Assembly: GCA_017307755.1 (NCBI GenBank)
Contig: JAFKGQ010000007.1
Location: 124,001-188,000, forward strand
Reading direction: 5' to 3'
Source of the DNA: Chitinophagaceae bacterium
GTDB taxonomy: Bacteria; Bacteroidota; Bacteroidia; Chitinophagales; Chitinophagaceae
Length of the DNA: 64,000 bases
Shown here: positions 1 to 8,800 of the stretch, piece after piece
Numbering within the stretch: position 1 is the first letter of the stretch
How the letters are laid out: each line of letters begins with the position of its first letter
Translations under genes and position numbers: made by a program
The notes under the pieces: generated by a model
The model's input: the letters and a program-made list of their open reading frames with translations, nothing else
Told to the model about the DNA's origin: nothing
Database searches by the model: none

Positions 1-845
1 CCCGTCTGCTCGAATTGATGATTCTCTATCTTCGTCAGGAGCAGCAGGGATTGATTCAACTGTCGCAGACGGCTGACGGCATCGTACATAGCCTGCAGCT
101 GCCGCAGATGCTGCTCACCCAACCCCTGGTCCTGAATCATCAGGTCCAGCTTGGAATTTATGATAGCCAGGGGCGTCTGCATCTCATGCGAGGCATTGTC
201 GGCAAATGCTTTCAACATGTCATAATCCTTACGTATCTGTCCCGTCATCTGCTCTACCGTCTGCTGCAGACTACGGAACTCCTTGATGGAAGTCGGCGTA
301 TGCGACAGCGTATCGTGGCTGGAAAGATTGAATCCCTTCAACTCCTCCAGCGTCTGGTAAAAGGGCCGCCAGAGACGACGTATCAACAGACGGTTGGCCA
401 GGTAAAGGATCCCCAGCAGGAGCAGGATCATCCCGGCCGTGACAACCATGATAATTTTTTGCAGCTCTTTTGTTTCTTCTTCCGACTTGCTTACGGATAC
501 AGTATATATTTGCCCTCCTGCCCTAACGGAAAAGACCAACTGCCGGAAAGAACGGGATTCATTGTGATGAAAGGGGTCGGGCCGGGTGATATTTACAAAT
601 TGCCTGTCTACCGGGGCCCGGGCTGGAGAATAACTTATCTGTTGGTCGTTGTAGTTGGCAGGCTCAGGGAGTTGCCCCTTCAGCTGAATATGACTGAGTA
701 TCTCCGCCTCTTCAACGCTGAGGGTTTCGTCCAATTGATGGATCAGCACCGTACGGATGATAAAATAATAGCCGATACTGCCCAACACCAGGGCCAGTAT
801 ACTGGCGAGAATATTTACACGGCTATAATGAGTGAATAGCTTCAC
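1..845 (-). CDS. Sensor histidine kinase, C-terminal part outside the window
   Basis: Membrane sensor kinase partner of the response regulator just upstream in the same operon. I translated it from the reverse strand: a GTG start overlaps the regulator's TGA stop (GTGA), so the two are translationally coupled. The visible 281 residues contain a first membrane helix (about 10-31), a roughly 100-residue extracytoplasmic region, a second membrane helix (about 131-156), a short HAMP-like linker and the dimerisation/phosphoacceptor box NASHEMQTPLAII with His220. The ATP-binding domain lies beyond base 1. No ATG exists near the coupled start, so GTG is the reasonable choice. The kinase would autophosphorylate on His220 and pass phosphate to Asp51 of the regulator. 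The signal sensed is unknown; the sensor region resembles no domain I can name. Confidence is high for the class and low for the stimulus. Confidence 0.9.
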   Translation of the reverse strand, partial: MKLFTHYSRVNILASILALVLGSIGYYFIIRTVLIHQLDETLSVEEAEILSHIQLKGQLPEPANYNDQQISYSPARAPVDRQFVNITRPDPFHHNESRSFRQLVFSVRAGGQIYTVSVSKSEEETKELQKIIMVVTAGMILLLLGILYLANRLLIRRLWRPFYQTLEELKGFNLSSHDTLSHTPTSIKEFRSLQQTVEQMTGQIRKDYDMLKAFADNASHEMQTPLAIINSKLDLMIQDQGLGEQHLRQLQAMYDAVSRLRQLNQSLLLLTKIENHQFEQT

Positions 846-1519
846 GGAAGCATCAGTTTATATCCCATGCCATAGACGGACTGGATATAATCCCCGGCGC
901 CGGCCTCCATCAGCTTGCGGCGAAGATTCTTAATATGCGTATAGATAAAGTCGTAATTGTCCGCCCCGCCCGTGTCATCTCCCCAAAGATGTTCCGCGAT
1001 AGCATTCTTGGATACGACCCTTCCTTTATTATAAGCGAAATACAATAATAATTGGTATTCCTTACGCGTGAGATCCAACGTCCGCCCGTTTACAACCACC
1101 GAACGGGCCTGTATATCAATGAGGATCTCCGCCAGCCGGATAAGGTTGCTCCCGGCAGAATGACGCCGCCGGATGATAGCCGCCACCCGGGCGCCAAGCT
1201 CCGAAAGATGGAAAGGCTTCGACAAATAGTCATCCGCCCCCAATTTAAGCCCCGACACCTTGTCTTCCAATGAGTTCCGTGCAGAAATGATCAAAACCCC
1301 ATCCCCTTTATGATTGGATTTCAACACTTTCAACAATTCCAGGCCATTCCCGTCCTGAAGACTGATATCCAATAAAATGCAATCATAATCATGCTGTTCT
1401 ATCTTCTCCAGGGCGCCTTTATAACTCTCTGCCTGATCGCAAACAAAGCTTTCCTGTTCTAAATAGCTGCTTATACTGTCGGAGAGGGCTTTTTCATCCT
1501 CTACAATCAATAACTTCAT
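842..1519 (-). CDS. OmpR/PhoB-family response regulator
   Basis: DNA-binding response regulator of a two-component system, 225 residues, a normal length. The receiver domain (1-115) has the acidic pair at residues 7-8, phosphoacceptor Asp51 in LLDISL, Ser79 and Lys101 in LSKPF. The C-terminal winged helix (about 128-222) carries the typical LTRKEYQLLLYFAYNKG and GYKLMLP motifs of the OmpR class. It is the first gene of a two-gene operon: its stop codon overlaps the GTG start of the histidine kinase. The ATG start follows a 114-base gap from the divergent yceD gene. The targets cannot be told from the sequence. Confidence 0.93.
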   Translation of the reverse strand: MKLLIVEDEKALSDSISSYLEQESFVCDQAESYKGALEKIEQHDYDCILLDISLQDGNGLELLKVLKSNHKGDGVLIISARNSLEDKVSGLKLGADDYLSKPFHLSELGARVAAIIRRRHSAGSNLIRLAEILIDIQARSVVVNGRTLDLTRKEYQLLLYFAYNKGRVVSKNAIAEHLWGDDTGGADNYDFIYTHIKNLRRKLMEAGAGDYIQSVYGMGYKLMLP

Positions 1520-1604
1520 ATCAGCAAGTTAACTTTTTTCCACAGCAAGCCCTGGAATGTGCAAATTTTTCGAATGCTAAACCTGATTTCTAATTATTTA
1601 TCAC

Positions 1605-1612
1605 TACCTTTG
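1605..1612 (+). promoter_or_regulatory. Putative -7 box for the yceD-rpmF-plsX operon
   Basis: TACCTTTG matches the Bacteroidota -7 consensus TAnnTTTG and lies 21 bases upstream of the yceD ATG, which would give a very short leader. I see no clear -33 TTG at the expected distance, so this is a motif-based guess. Confidence 0.4.
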
Positions 1613-1633
1613 CAAGCTCTTTAAAAAGCACTC

Positions 1634-2179
1634 ATGAGCAGCCGCCGGGAATTTGAAATAGCGTTTGTGGGCCTTAAGGCTGGTGTTCATGAGTTTAGCT
1701 ATCGGATAACCGACAAGTTCTTTGAGGCTTATCAGCAGCAGGACTTCCGCAATTGTGAAGCCAATGTAAAACTATCCCTCGATAAGAAGAATAGTTTTAT
1801 GCTTCTGAAATTTGAGATCGGAGGCCGGATAGAGATCGCTTGTGACCGTTGCGGCAACATGCGTCCCCTTGAACTATGGGATGAGTTCAATATCCTGGTC
1901 AAACTGGTGGAAGACCCCGAGATCATGAATCAACAGGAGGAAGACCCCGATGTATATTATATATCCAAAGGAGAAAGCCATTTGCATGTATCCGACTGGA
2001 TCTATGAATTCATCAACCTCAGCATTCCCATGCAACGCATGTGTAATGACAAGGAGATCGGCGGGCCATATTGTAATAAGGAAGTGCTGGAAATGCTGAA
2101 AAAGCTCGATAGCGAAAAGAACCCGTCATCCAATCCTTTGTGGAAAGGCTTGGAAAAGTTCAGGAATCTTGACAAGTAA
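1634..2179 (+). CDS. yceD: YceD/DUF177 family protein
   Basis: 181-residue YceD (DUF177) protein. The family is usually encoded directly before rpmF and plsX, as here, and is linked to 23S rRNA/ribosome accumulation in bacteria and plastids. The sequence has a CDRCG motif at about residues 75-79 and a second cysteine pair near residues 136-144 (MCNDKEIGGPYCNKEV), which might bind a metal together. The C-terminal part has the family-typical WKGLEKF ending. The ATG start lies just downstream of a -7-like box. rpmF follows after 34 bases, so the genes are probably co-transcribed. The molecular role remains uncertain in the family as a whole. Confidence 0.87.
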   Translation: MSSRREFEIAFVGLKAGVHEFSYRITDKFFEAYQQQDFRNCEANVKLSLDKKNSFMLLKFEIGGRIEIACDRCGNMRPLELWDEFNILVKLVEDPEIMNQQEEDPDVYYISKGESHLHVSDWIYEFINLSIPMQRMCNDKEIGGPYCNKEVLEMLKKLDSEKNPSSNPLWKGLEKFRNLDK

Positions 2180-2213
2180 CGTAAGTAATTAGTATACGCA
2201 AATTTGAAGTGAT

Positions 2214-2405
2214 ATGCCAAATCCGAAACGCAGACATTCCCAGCAGCGGAGTGCAAAAAGAAGGACGCACTACAAGGCTGAGAAAGTAACATTAAGCAAA
2301 GACAGCACCACCGGAGAAACTCACGTACGCCATCGCGCACACGTCAGTGAGGGAAAGTTGTACTACAAAGGAAAAGTAGTAGCCGAGAACGCACCGGTTA
2401 AGTAG
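2214..2405 (+). CDS. rpmF: 50S ribosomal protein L32
   Basis: 63-residue bL32, a small basic protein of the large ribosomal subunit. The start MPNPKRRHSQQRSAKRR is the standard L32 N-terminus. The four cysteines of the zinc-binding L32 form are absent, so this is the zinc-independent version. It sits between yceD and plsX with gaps of 34 and 5 bases, the classical arrangement coupling ribosome and phospholipid synthesis genes. Confidence 0.97.
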   Translation: MPNPKRRHSQQRSAKRRTHYKAEKVTLSKDSTTGETHVRHRAHVSEGKLYYKGKVVAENAPVK

Positions 2406-2410
2406 ACAGC

Positions 2411-3352
2411 ATGAACATCGGCTTAGACATGATGGGAGGGGATTTCTCACCGCTGGAAGCAGTCCGTGGTGTACAGTTATACCTGAAAACTGCTCCGGCC
2501 CCCGTCACGCTTTTTCTGGTAGGAGATGAAAATAAGATCCATCCGCTGCTGCAGGAGTACGAGATCCCTGCGGCAAGGGTTAAGGTCGTACACGCCCCCC
2601 AGATGATAGAGATGAACGAGCATCCCACCAGGGCGCTGAAGGAAAAACAACAATCTTCCATCAACGTGGGCTTCCACCTGCTGGCCACCGGCAAGATGGA
2701 TGCCTTTATAAGTGCCGGCAACACCGGCGCCATGTTGGTAGGCGCTCTCTACAGCCTGAAGCCTATCGAAGGTATCCAACGCCCTACTATTTCCACCATC
2801 CTGCCCAAAACAAACGGCGGCACAGGCGTTCTGCTGGATGTCGGTCTGAACGCCGACTGCAAACCAGAGAACCTCAGCCAATTTGCTGTATTAGGCTCCC
2901 TGTATGCCCGGCATATTTTGGGTATCGGGCAGCCCCGGGTAGGCCTCCTTAACATCGGAGAAGAAGAAGGGAAAGGCAATATTCTCGCACAGGCAGCTTA
3001 TCCTTTACTAAAAGAAAATAGCCAGATCCACTTCATCGGGAATATCGAAGGACGCGACCTGCTGCTGGACAAAGCAGACGTAATAGTATGTGAAGGCTTC
3101 ACAGGCAACGTGATCCTGAAAATGGCCGAATCCCTCTTCGGCATCACCCGTGAAAAACATATCCAAAGCGAATACTTCGACCAATTCGATTTCGAGCTGT
3201 ATGGCGGCACCCCGCTGCTGGGCGTTACCAAACCCGTGATCATCGGTCACGGTATATCCCGCAGTAAAGCTTTTCTCAACATGATCGTACTTGCACAAAA
3301 GATGATCGAATCCGACCTGTTGGGTAAAATGAAGGAAAGTTTTCATGCTTAA
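2411..3352 (+). CDS. plsX: Phosphate acyltransferase PlsX
   Basis: 313-residue PlsX, which converts acyl-ACP to acyl-phosphate, the donor used by PlsY in the first step of phosphatidic acid synthesis at the cytoplasmic membrane. Recognised by the N-terminal NIGLDMMGGDFSP, the central AFISAGNTGAMLVG motif and CEGFTGNVILKMAES near the end. Full length for the family. It starts 5 bases after rpmF and is followed after 13 bases by a membrane protease gene, probably in the same transcript. Confidence 0.96.
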   Translation: MNIGLDMMGGDFSPLEAVRGVQLYLKTAPAPVTLFLVGDENKIHPLLQEYEIPAARVKVVHAPQMIEMNEHPTRALKEKQQSSINVGFHLLATGKMDAFISAGNTGAMLVGALYSLKPIEGIQRPTISTILPKTNGGTGVLLDVGLNADCKPENLSQFAVLGSLYARHILGIGQPRVGLLNIGEEEGKGNILAQAAYPLLKENSQIHFIGNIEGRDLLLDKADVIVCEGFTGNVILKMAESLFGITREKHIQSEYFDQFDFELYGGTPLLGVTKPVIIGHGISRSKAFLNMIVLAQKMIESDLLGKMKESFHA

Positions 3353-3365
3353 GTCAAGGTAAGGT

Positions 3366-4304
3366 ATGAAAGACTTCATCACCTACCTTAACAAGTACCT
3401 CCGCCGGCTGACGCTCACAAGTATGCTATCCACGATCATCTTCATCAGCATACTGATCATATGTAATTATACATTCGGCATCGAAAGAAGGATACGGGAT
3501 ATCCGGCCATGGTATCTTTCCCTTTCCAGCTTTTTTTTCTTCTATAGCTTTGTTTTCTATTTCGCCTGGGGACTGACAGGGATTCCTGCCATAAGACCGC
3601 CTGCGGACAGAAGACATTTTTTGCTCATCCTGATGGCTGCCCCCCTGTACTTCTCTTTCAAAATGATCCACTGGGACCTCTCCCCCCTCCTACCCGACGG
3701 TCTGCATTACCCCTGGGACCGGTATGCGTTGATCGTGCTGCAATTGCCGGCCAAACTGCTGTTGCTTTGCGTCCTTCTCTGGTGCTGTGATAAGCTCCTG
3801 CGCCAGGAAAATATTTCCGGGTCTGCCGTCTTCGGACTGACCACCAGAAATTTCCGGGCCGCCCCCTATTTTATTTTACTCACACTGATGCTCCCGCTGG
3901 TGGCCCTGGCTTCCACCAGACCCGACTTCCTCCATACCTATCCAAAAGTAAAGAATGTCGCTTTTATCACCGGATATACCAGCCACTCGTGGCCCTGGCA
4001 GCTCCTGTACGAGCTTTCTTACGGCCTCGATTTCTTTTCCATCGAACTCTTCTTTAGAGGGTTACTGGTCATCGGACTTGCCCACTACGCCGGAGAGAAA
4101 GCCATCCTTCCCATGGCCGCCTTTTATTGTACGATCCATTTTGGCAAACCATTAGGCGAATGTATTTCCTCTTTCTTCGGCGGGTTGATCCTGGGGGTGA
4201 TCGCTCTCCGCACCCGCAGCATACTCGGAGGTCTTATTGTCCATCTGGGTCTGGCCTGGCTGATGGAACTCGGCGGATGGCTGGGAAATCTATTCAGTCT
4301 TTAA
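3366..4304 (+). CDS. CPBP-family intramembrane protease (CAAX protease-like)
   Basis: 312-residue polytopic membrane protein with about seven to eight hydrophobic segments. The C-terminal half carries an E-x3-R motif (ELFFRGLLVIG, near residues 228-238) and a later conserved histidine in FYCTIHFGKPLGE, plus a small glycine-rich FGGLILG segment, together typical of the CPBP/Abi (Rce1-like) metalloprotease superfamily. The usual motif is EExxxR; the first glutamate is an isoleucine here (IELFFR), so activity should not be assumed. It lies 13 bases behind plsX, likely in the operon, and its last 15 bases overlap the end of the convergent FtsX-type permease gene. The substrate is unknown. Confidence 0.75.
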   Translation: MKDFITYLNKYLRRLTLTSMLSTIIFISILIICNYTFGIERRIRDIRPWYLSLSSFFFFYSFVFYFAWGLTGIPAIRPPADRRHFLLILMAAPLYFSFKMIHWDLSPLLPDGLHYPWDRYALIVLQLPAKLLLLCVLLWCCDKLLRQENISGSAVFGLTTRNFRAAPYFILLTLMLPLVALASTRPDFLHTYPKVKNVAFITGYTSHSWPWQLLYELSYGLDFFSIELFFRGLLVIGLAHYAGEKAILPMAAFYCTIHFGKPLGECISSFFGGLILGVIALRTRSILGGLIVHLGLAWLMELGGWLGNLFSL

Positions 4305-6701
4305 ACTGTCCACGGGATTGGCCAGCGCCGCCTTCATCGTCTGCAGCACGATCAGTACCACCATCACCATCCCCAGACCAAACATGGCCGCTATGAATGG
4401 CCAGGGGGTTATCGTGACCCTGGTGGCATAACCTTCCAGCCAATGCCGCATAAGCAGGTAAGCAGGTGGCGTTGCCGCCAGTCCCGCTATTCCCAGCAAC
4501 GGCAGATATTCCCTGAAAAAAAGCCGGATGATGCCGGGCACGGAAGCCCCGATGACCTTGCGTATCGCAATCTCTTTTGTCCGCCGTTGTATGCTGGATG
4601 CAAGCAGCCCTATCACCCCCAGCAGGACAATGACCAGCGCAAGTACCGTTGCCGAATTTGCCGCCTTCCGCAAACGCAGCTCATCCGTATATACAAACTG
4701 CAGGGTTTCGTCCATAAATTTATATTCAAAGGCAGCGCCAGGTAGCAAGGCGGCCCATTTTTTCTGGAGTGAGGTCATCGTCGTACCGATGTTGCCGGGC
4801 CGCAGCTTAAAAGAGAAATAGCGATAGGTGATAAAGCGGGATACGGGCAAAAAAAGCTCCGGTGCGATGGCGCTGCCCATCCCGCCAAAATGAAAATCCT
4901 TCACTACACCGCTGATCGTATACAAGGGCGTATTGCCAAACAAGTGCAGGCGCTTACCTACCGCCTCCTGGGGCGTAGTCCATCCAAGGGCTTTCACAGC
5001 CGTTTCATTGATGACCACACGGAGCGAGTCCTGCACCGAGGTCCCTCCCGCTCCATGAAAATATACTCCTGCCTGGATCGGGATGCGATAAGTATCCGCA
5101 TAGTGCTCATCTGTAATGAGCGCCTCCGCCACGACGGCCCGGGAAGAATCGCCGCCTTCCTTAAACATTCCCCTGCTGCCCCCATTCCATCCGTTGGGTA
5201 TCTCATAAGACAACGTTACATCCTTTACATCCGGCATCTTTGCAAATTCCGAACGCAAGACAAGCATGTGCTGTACGCCTTTGGACGACCAATCCCGCGG
5301 CAACTGCGCCGCCACCACATATTCCTTATCATAACCCAGCCTGTCGCTAAAGAAAAGGCTTATCTGTTGCGAGATGATAATAGCTCCCACCAGCACCAAC
5401 ATGGCCGTAGCGAATTGAAAACCCACCAGCCCCTTGCGCAGCAATGTATTGTCTCCCGTCGTCGAAGCTTTACCCTTCAGCGAATCCACGGAAGCAAGGG
5501 AAGACAAACGAAAAGCTGGGTATAAACCTGCCACACCGCCTGTAAACAAGGTAAACAAGGGTATCAATATCCAGGCAGACGCCGGCAATGCAGAAAGTGA
5601 GGGTATTTGTTTGCCCAACATGCCGGAAACAAGGGGAGCAAACACTATATACAGCCCCAGCGCAAACACGGTTGCCATCACTGCGAGTAACACCGACTCT
5701 GTCAGAAACTGGATGATCAGCTGCCGGCGCAGACTGCCTAAGACTTTGCGGATACCGATCTCCCGCATTCTGGACGTCGATTGACGCACAGAAAGGTTTA
5801 CAAAATTGATCATTGCCATCAGCAGGATGAACAGGGCAATAGATGACAACGTGTATATCATTTTCTCTACTGTACCACCGTTGCCGGAGAAATAATAGGA
5901 TGAAAGAGGAAGCACATCCACCTGGAGATTGGCGGCAATGCCGGGTGCTGCATTTGCCTTCACCAGCCGTTGGATGGGGCCTGTCAGCGCCTCCGGTCTT
6001 ACCCCTTTTTGCAGCTCCACATAGTTGACGATAGAGATATTCGGCCAATCCATGTTCCGGCCAAAAAAAGACAGGTTGGATGCCGGTATAAAAATGCGAT
6101 TGTTATTGCCTTCGGTGATCCATGTAACAGAATTGCGGGTAAGATCCCGCAATACCCCCGTGATCCGGAAATCCTGTTTGCCACCGGAGAAATTTTCGAT
6201 GGTAAGGTTTTGTCCCACCACATCCGTCTTACCAAAATACTTGATGGCCATGTCGGCCCCAATGACAACCGTAAATGGCTGACTCAATGCGGTGCGGGGA
6301 TCACCATACAATACCGGGAAGCCATACATGGTCAGCAGCGTGCTGTCCCCCAGTTGAATGCCCTCCCGGAAATGTTTGTCTCCATAACTGACAGTCGAAG
6401 TAATGCCGTCAAAACGATAATAATTGGCGACGAGACGGGGATAGTTCTCCTTCAGCGCTTTGGCCAATGGACCAAGGTTGGCAACGGGATATCCTATGCC
6501 GGATATCTTCCATCTGCTGGTGAGGATATATTGCCGGTCCGGATGAGTCAACTGCCGGTTAACCCGCCATTCGCTCCAGCAGTAGGCCGCGATCAGCAAG
6601 GTCAAGGCAATCCCCGAAGAAAGCCCTACGACATTGATCATCGAAAAAAGACGGTTGCGGCTGAGATGACGGACTGCCAGCTTGAAATAATTCCGGAACA
6701 T
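4290..6701 (-). CDS. FtsX/MacB-type ABC transporter permease
   Basis: About 803-residue permease with the duplicated layout common in Bacteroidota: an N-terminal membrane helix (FSMINVVGLSSGIALTLLI), a periplasmic MacB-like domain, three helices forming a first FtsX unit (around residues 280-430), then a second helix, a second periplasmic domain and a final FtsX unit (about 690-795). The motif REIGIRKVLGSLRRQL and its copy KEIAIRKVIGASVPGI mark the coupling regions after the first helix of each unit. I start at the ATG at 6701; a GTG seven codons upstream is less likely. No ATPase gene is adjacent, as is usual for these orphan permeases. The family handles mechanotransmission or export of peptides and antibiotics; the substrate is unknown here. 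Confidence 0.9.
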   Translation of the reverse strand: MFRNYFKLAVRHLSRNRLFSMINVVGLSSGIALTLLIAAYCWSEWRVNRQLTHPDRQYILTSRWKISGIGYPVANLGPLAKALKENYPRLVANYYRFDGITSTVSYGDKHFREGIQLGDSTLLTMYGFPVLYGDPRTALSQPFTVVIGADMAIKYFGKTDVVGQNLTIENFSGGKQDFRITGVLRDLTRNSVTWITEGNNNRIFIPASNLSFFGRNMDWPNISIVNYVELQKGVRPEALTGPIQRLVKANAAPGIAANLQVDVLPLSSYYFSGNGGTVEKMIYTLSSIALFILLMAMINFVNLSVRQSTSRMREIGIRKVLGSLRRQLIIQFLTESVLLAVMATVFALGLYIVFAPLVSGMLGKQIPSLSALPASAWILIPLFTLFTGGVAGLYPAFRLSSLASVDSLKGKASTTGDNTLLRKGLVGFQFATAMLVLVGAIIISQQISLFFSDRLGYDKEYVVAAQLPRDWSSKGVQHMLVLRSEFAKMPDVKDVTLSYEIPNGWNGGSRGMFKEGGDSSRAVVAEALITDEHYADTYRIPIQAGVYFHGAGGTSVQDSLRVVINETAVKALGWTTPQEAVGKRLHLFGNTPLYTISGVVKDFHFGGMGSAIAPELFLPVSRFITYRYFSFKLRPGNIGTTMTSLQKKWAALLPGAAFEYKFMDETLQFVYTDELRLRKAANSATVLALVIVLLGVIGLLASSIQRRTKEIAIRKVIGASVPGIIRLFFREYLPLLGIAGLAATPPAYLLMRHWLEGYATRVTITPWPFIAAMFGLGMVMVVLIVLQTMKAALANPVDSLKTE

Positions 6702-6760
6702 AGTGATTGGATGTTGGTTCACGGAGGCCCATCACAAAAGATGCCATAAATATATATAAC

Positions 6761-6788
6761 TGACTGTCAGACTCATACAATGTATGAG
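6761..6788. repeat. Two adjacent short perfect palindromes upstream of the permease gene
   Basis: CTGACTGTCAG (6761-6771) is directly followed by CTCATAC-AAT-GTATGAG (6772-6788, perfect 7-base arms). They lie 60-87 bases upstream of the FtsX-type permease start and could be a regulator-binding site. No adjacent regulator gene points to a specific protein. Confidence 0.4.
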
Positions 6789-6841
6789 GTGGCCATCCCG
6801 TCCGGATTCGCCCGCAAACTGTCCATCTTCGTACAAAGCCT

Positions 6842-8716
6842 TCAATAGCTTAAACCAAACCCAAACTTATACAGCGGATTCTTCGAATCATAAGGCACAT
6901 CTTCTTTCTGGGCGCGCACCGCCTCCATGGAAGAAGGCAGCTCGATCGGCAGATGTCCTTCAGGCTTAGCCTTGCCGAAGATCACATCCAGCACGGCTGC
7001 ATCGCTGGCGCCAAAATCCGCCAGCAGCCCCCTGGCATGAGCGCTGATCTCGGGTATCACGGCCGGCCGGTCCAGATAAATGTCGACAATGGTCGGTACA
7101 GCCCGCAGCAGGTCCAGTATGCTATCCTTTTGCCTTCCTTTGAAATCCAGGTCTCCATGATGGAACATGCCGGCGAGTGGAATGGGAGACGCCACGGGAT
7201 AGAACGGGGCATTCAGACGCAGCAGCGCAATATCCGCCTTCTTCGGGTCATCCACTACCGTACCATAACGGGTAGCCTCTTTCGGATCGATATTCTTTAC
7301 ATAGATCTTCAACGCCCCCGTCTTCAGGGGAAGTATCCCCTTCTCGTTTTTCAGTAAGGTCATAGCCCGGCGTTGGGAGCCTTCAGCGGCAGCGGCAAAC
7401 TCCGGCTTACCCAATACCTGTGACACTTTGGCCGTATCGATGAAAGGATCGTCAAAGAGTCCCAGCTGGAATTTCTGACGCAATAACCTTTTAACACTCT
7501 CGTCTATACGCGACTCTTGCACCTTCCCTTCTTTTACCAGCCGGATCACCAGCTCGGGACAGTTCTCCCCTCCAAACTGATCTACTCCTGCATCGAGTAT
7601 CTTTTTAACCCTTTCTTCCGCGGAAAGATTTTCCACCCCCCAAGCCCTGGCAGGCCATATCACATCACCCAGGTGAGCATCCGTCACCAATCCCCAGTCC
7701 GTGCAAACAACCCCGTCATAATGGTAGGTATTCCGCAACAACCCGGTAATAATATCCTTGTTATAAGAAAAGCCCACATCTTCGCTGGTCTGTCCCAACG
7801 GCACTCCATAGTAAGGCATGATGGCGGCGGTGTGAGCGGCAAAGGCCGCTTCAAAAGGCAGCAGGTGATATTTAAAATTTTTACCAGGATATACCTGTCC
7901 TTTCTGAAAAGGGAAATGCGGGTCTAACCCTTCTTTCTGAGGACCTCCACCGGAAAAATGCTTTGTCATGGTGGCTACGCTATGCGGTCCCAACTGTTCT
8001 CCCTGGTAGCCGAGTATATAGGCTTTTGCCATACGGGATGTCAGCTGCGCATCTTCCCCAAAAGTACCGCTGATACGCGGCCAGCGGGGTTCCGTGGCCA
8101 GATCTACCTGGGGATGCAACGCCTCCCGGATGCCCACCGCTATATATTCCTGCCGCGAGATGTCGGCAAACTGTCTGGTCAGTGCGTCATCGCCGATGGC
8201 GGCCAATCCAAGAGGCTCGCACCATTGCGAAAAAGCATGCGCCTCCATGGCAAATATGTTGTTGCTAAAATGATTGCGGGGGTCGGAGGCAATGGTGATG
8301 GGTATGCCCAGCCGGGTGCTGTCCTGCGCATAGCGCTGCATAAGGTCATACCATCTCGCCAGGGCCCCTACGGAAGGAATAGCCCAAAGATTGAAATGGT
8401 TCATGGCCTTCTCTTTCATCAGCTTCATAGCGTTGGGAGCAAAGGCAAAAAGCCCCTTCCCTGGCTTATCTTCTATGGTGCCGTCATCGTTGATCCTGGC
8501 TCCGTTGATAAAAAGCAGACCCGCTTTTTCCGCCAGCGTCATTTGATGGAGCAGGTCGTTCACCCGTGCTTCCACAGGCTGACTGCTATCTTCATAAATA
8601 TCAAGTTTACCATTTTTGTTCAGGTCCCTCCAGGTATGCTGCTGAGCAGGTCCGTTACAGGAAAGTAACCCCAGGACTGCTGCGAAGAGCGTCAGTAGTT
8701 TGGCAAGCGTAGACAT
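6842..8716 (-). CDS. Glycoside hydrolase family 3 lipoprotein
   Basis: About 624-residue secreted glycosidase of family GH3 (beta-glucosidase/xylosidase-type specificities). The N-terminus MSTLAKLL..LGLLSC is a lipoprotein signal with the lipid-accepting cysteine at about residue 20, followed by a D-x-N-x-N-G-x-x-D calcium-type loop (DLNKNGKLDIYED). The TIM-barrel domain has KHFSGGGP, and the nucleophile region is VVCTDWG (Asp340 from this start; the usual motif is SDW). The alpha/beta C-domain ends in PLYKFGFGLSY; the fibronectin-III domain that often follows is missing. I use the ATG at 8716; a GTG at 8740 lies inside the operator palindrome. The gene is divergent from a Nudix-fold regulator. 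The exact substrate is not readable from sequence. Confidence 0.92.
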   Translation of the reverse strand: MSTLAKLLTLFAAVLGLLSCNGPAQQHTWRDLNKNGKLDIYEDSSQPVEARVNDLLHQMTLAEKAGLLFINGARINDDGTIEDKPGKGLFAFAPNAMKLMKEKAMNHFNLWAIPSVGALARWYDLMQRYAQDSTRLGIPITIASDPRNHFSNNIFAMEAHAFSQWCEPLGLAAIGDDALTRQFADISRQEYIAVGIREALHPQVDLATEPRWPRISGTFGEDAQLTSRMAKAYILGYQGEQLGPHSVATMTKHFSGGGPQKEGLDPHFPFQKGQVYPGKNFKYHLLPFEAAFAAHTAAIMPYYGVPLGQTSEDVGFSYNKDIITGLLRNTYHYDGVVCTDWGLVTDAHLGDVIWPARAWGVENLSAEERVKKILDAGVDQFGGENCPELVIRLVKEGKVQESRIDESVKRLLRQKFQLGLFDDPFIDTAKVSQVLGKPEFAAAAEGSQRRAMTLLKNEKGILPLKTGALKIYVKNIDPKEATRYGTVVDDPKKADIALLRLNAPFYPVASPIPLAGMFHHGDLDFKGRQKDSILDLLRAVPTIVDIYLDRPAVIPEISAHARGLLADFGASDAAVLDVIFGKAKPEGHLPIELPSSMEAVRAQKEDVPYDSKNPLYKFGFGLSY

Positions 8717-8721
8717 ATTTT

Positions 8722-8744
8722 CATTGTGTTGATATGACACAATG
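8722..8744. promoter_or_regulatory. Perfect palindromic operator candidate between GH3 and Nudix regulator genes
   Basis: CATTGTGT-N7-ACACAATG is a perfect inverted repeat with 8-base arms. It sits 6-28 bases upstream of the glycosidase ATG, in the 84-base divergent promoter region shared with the Nudix-fold regulator. Position and symmetry fit a repressor site for that regulator. Confidence 0.65.
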
Positions 8745-8800
8745 TAAAGAATAATGTGAAAAAAAAGAAATTTTTGTAGAGAGTATCTAAATTGCCCTCA

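Noticed and set aside
15..839. Open frame on the plus strand at the window start
   Set aside because: It is antisense to a clear sensor histidine kinase (HisKA motif on the minus strand) and resembles nothing.
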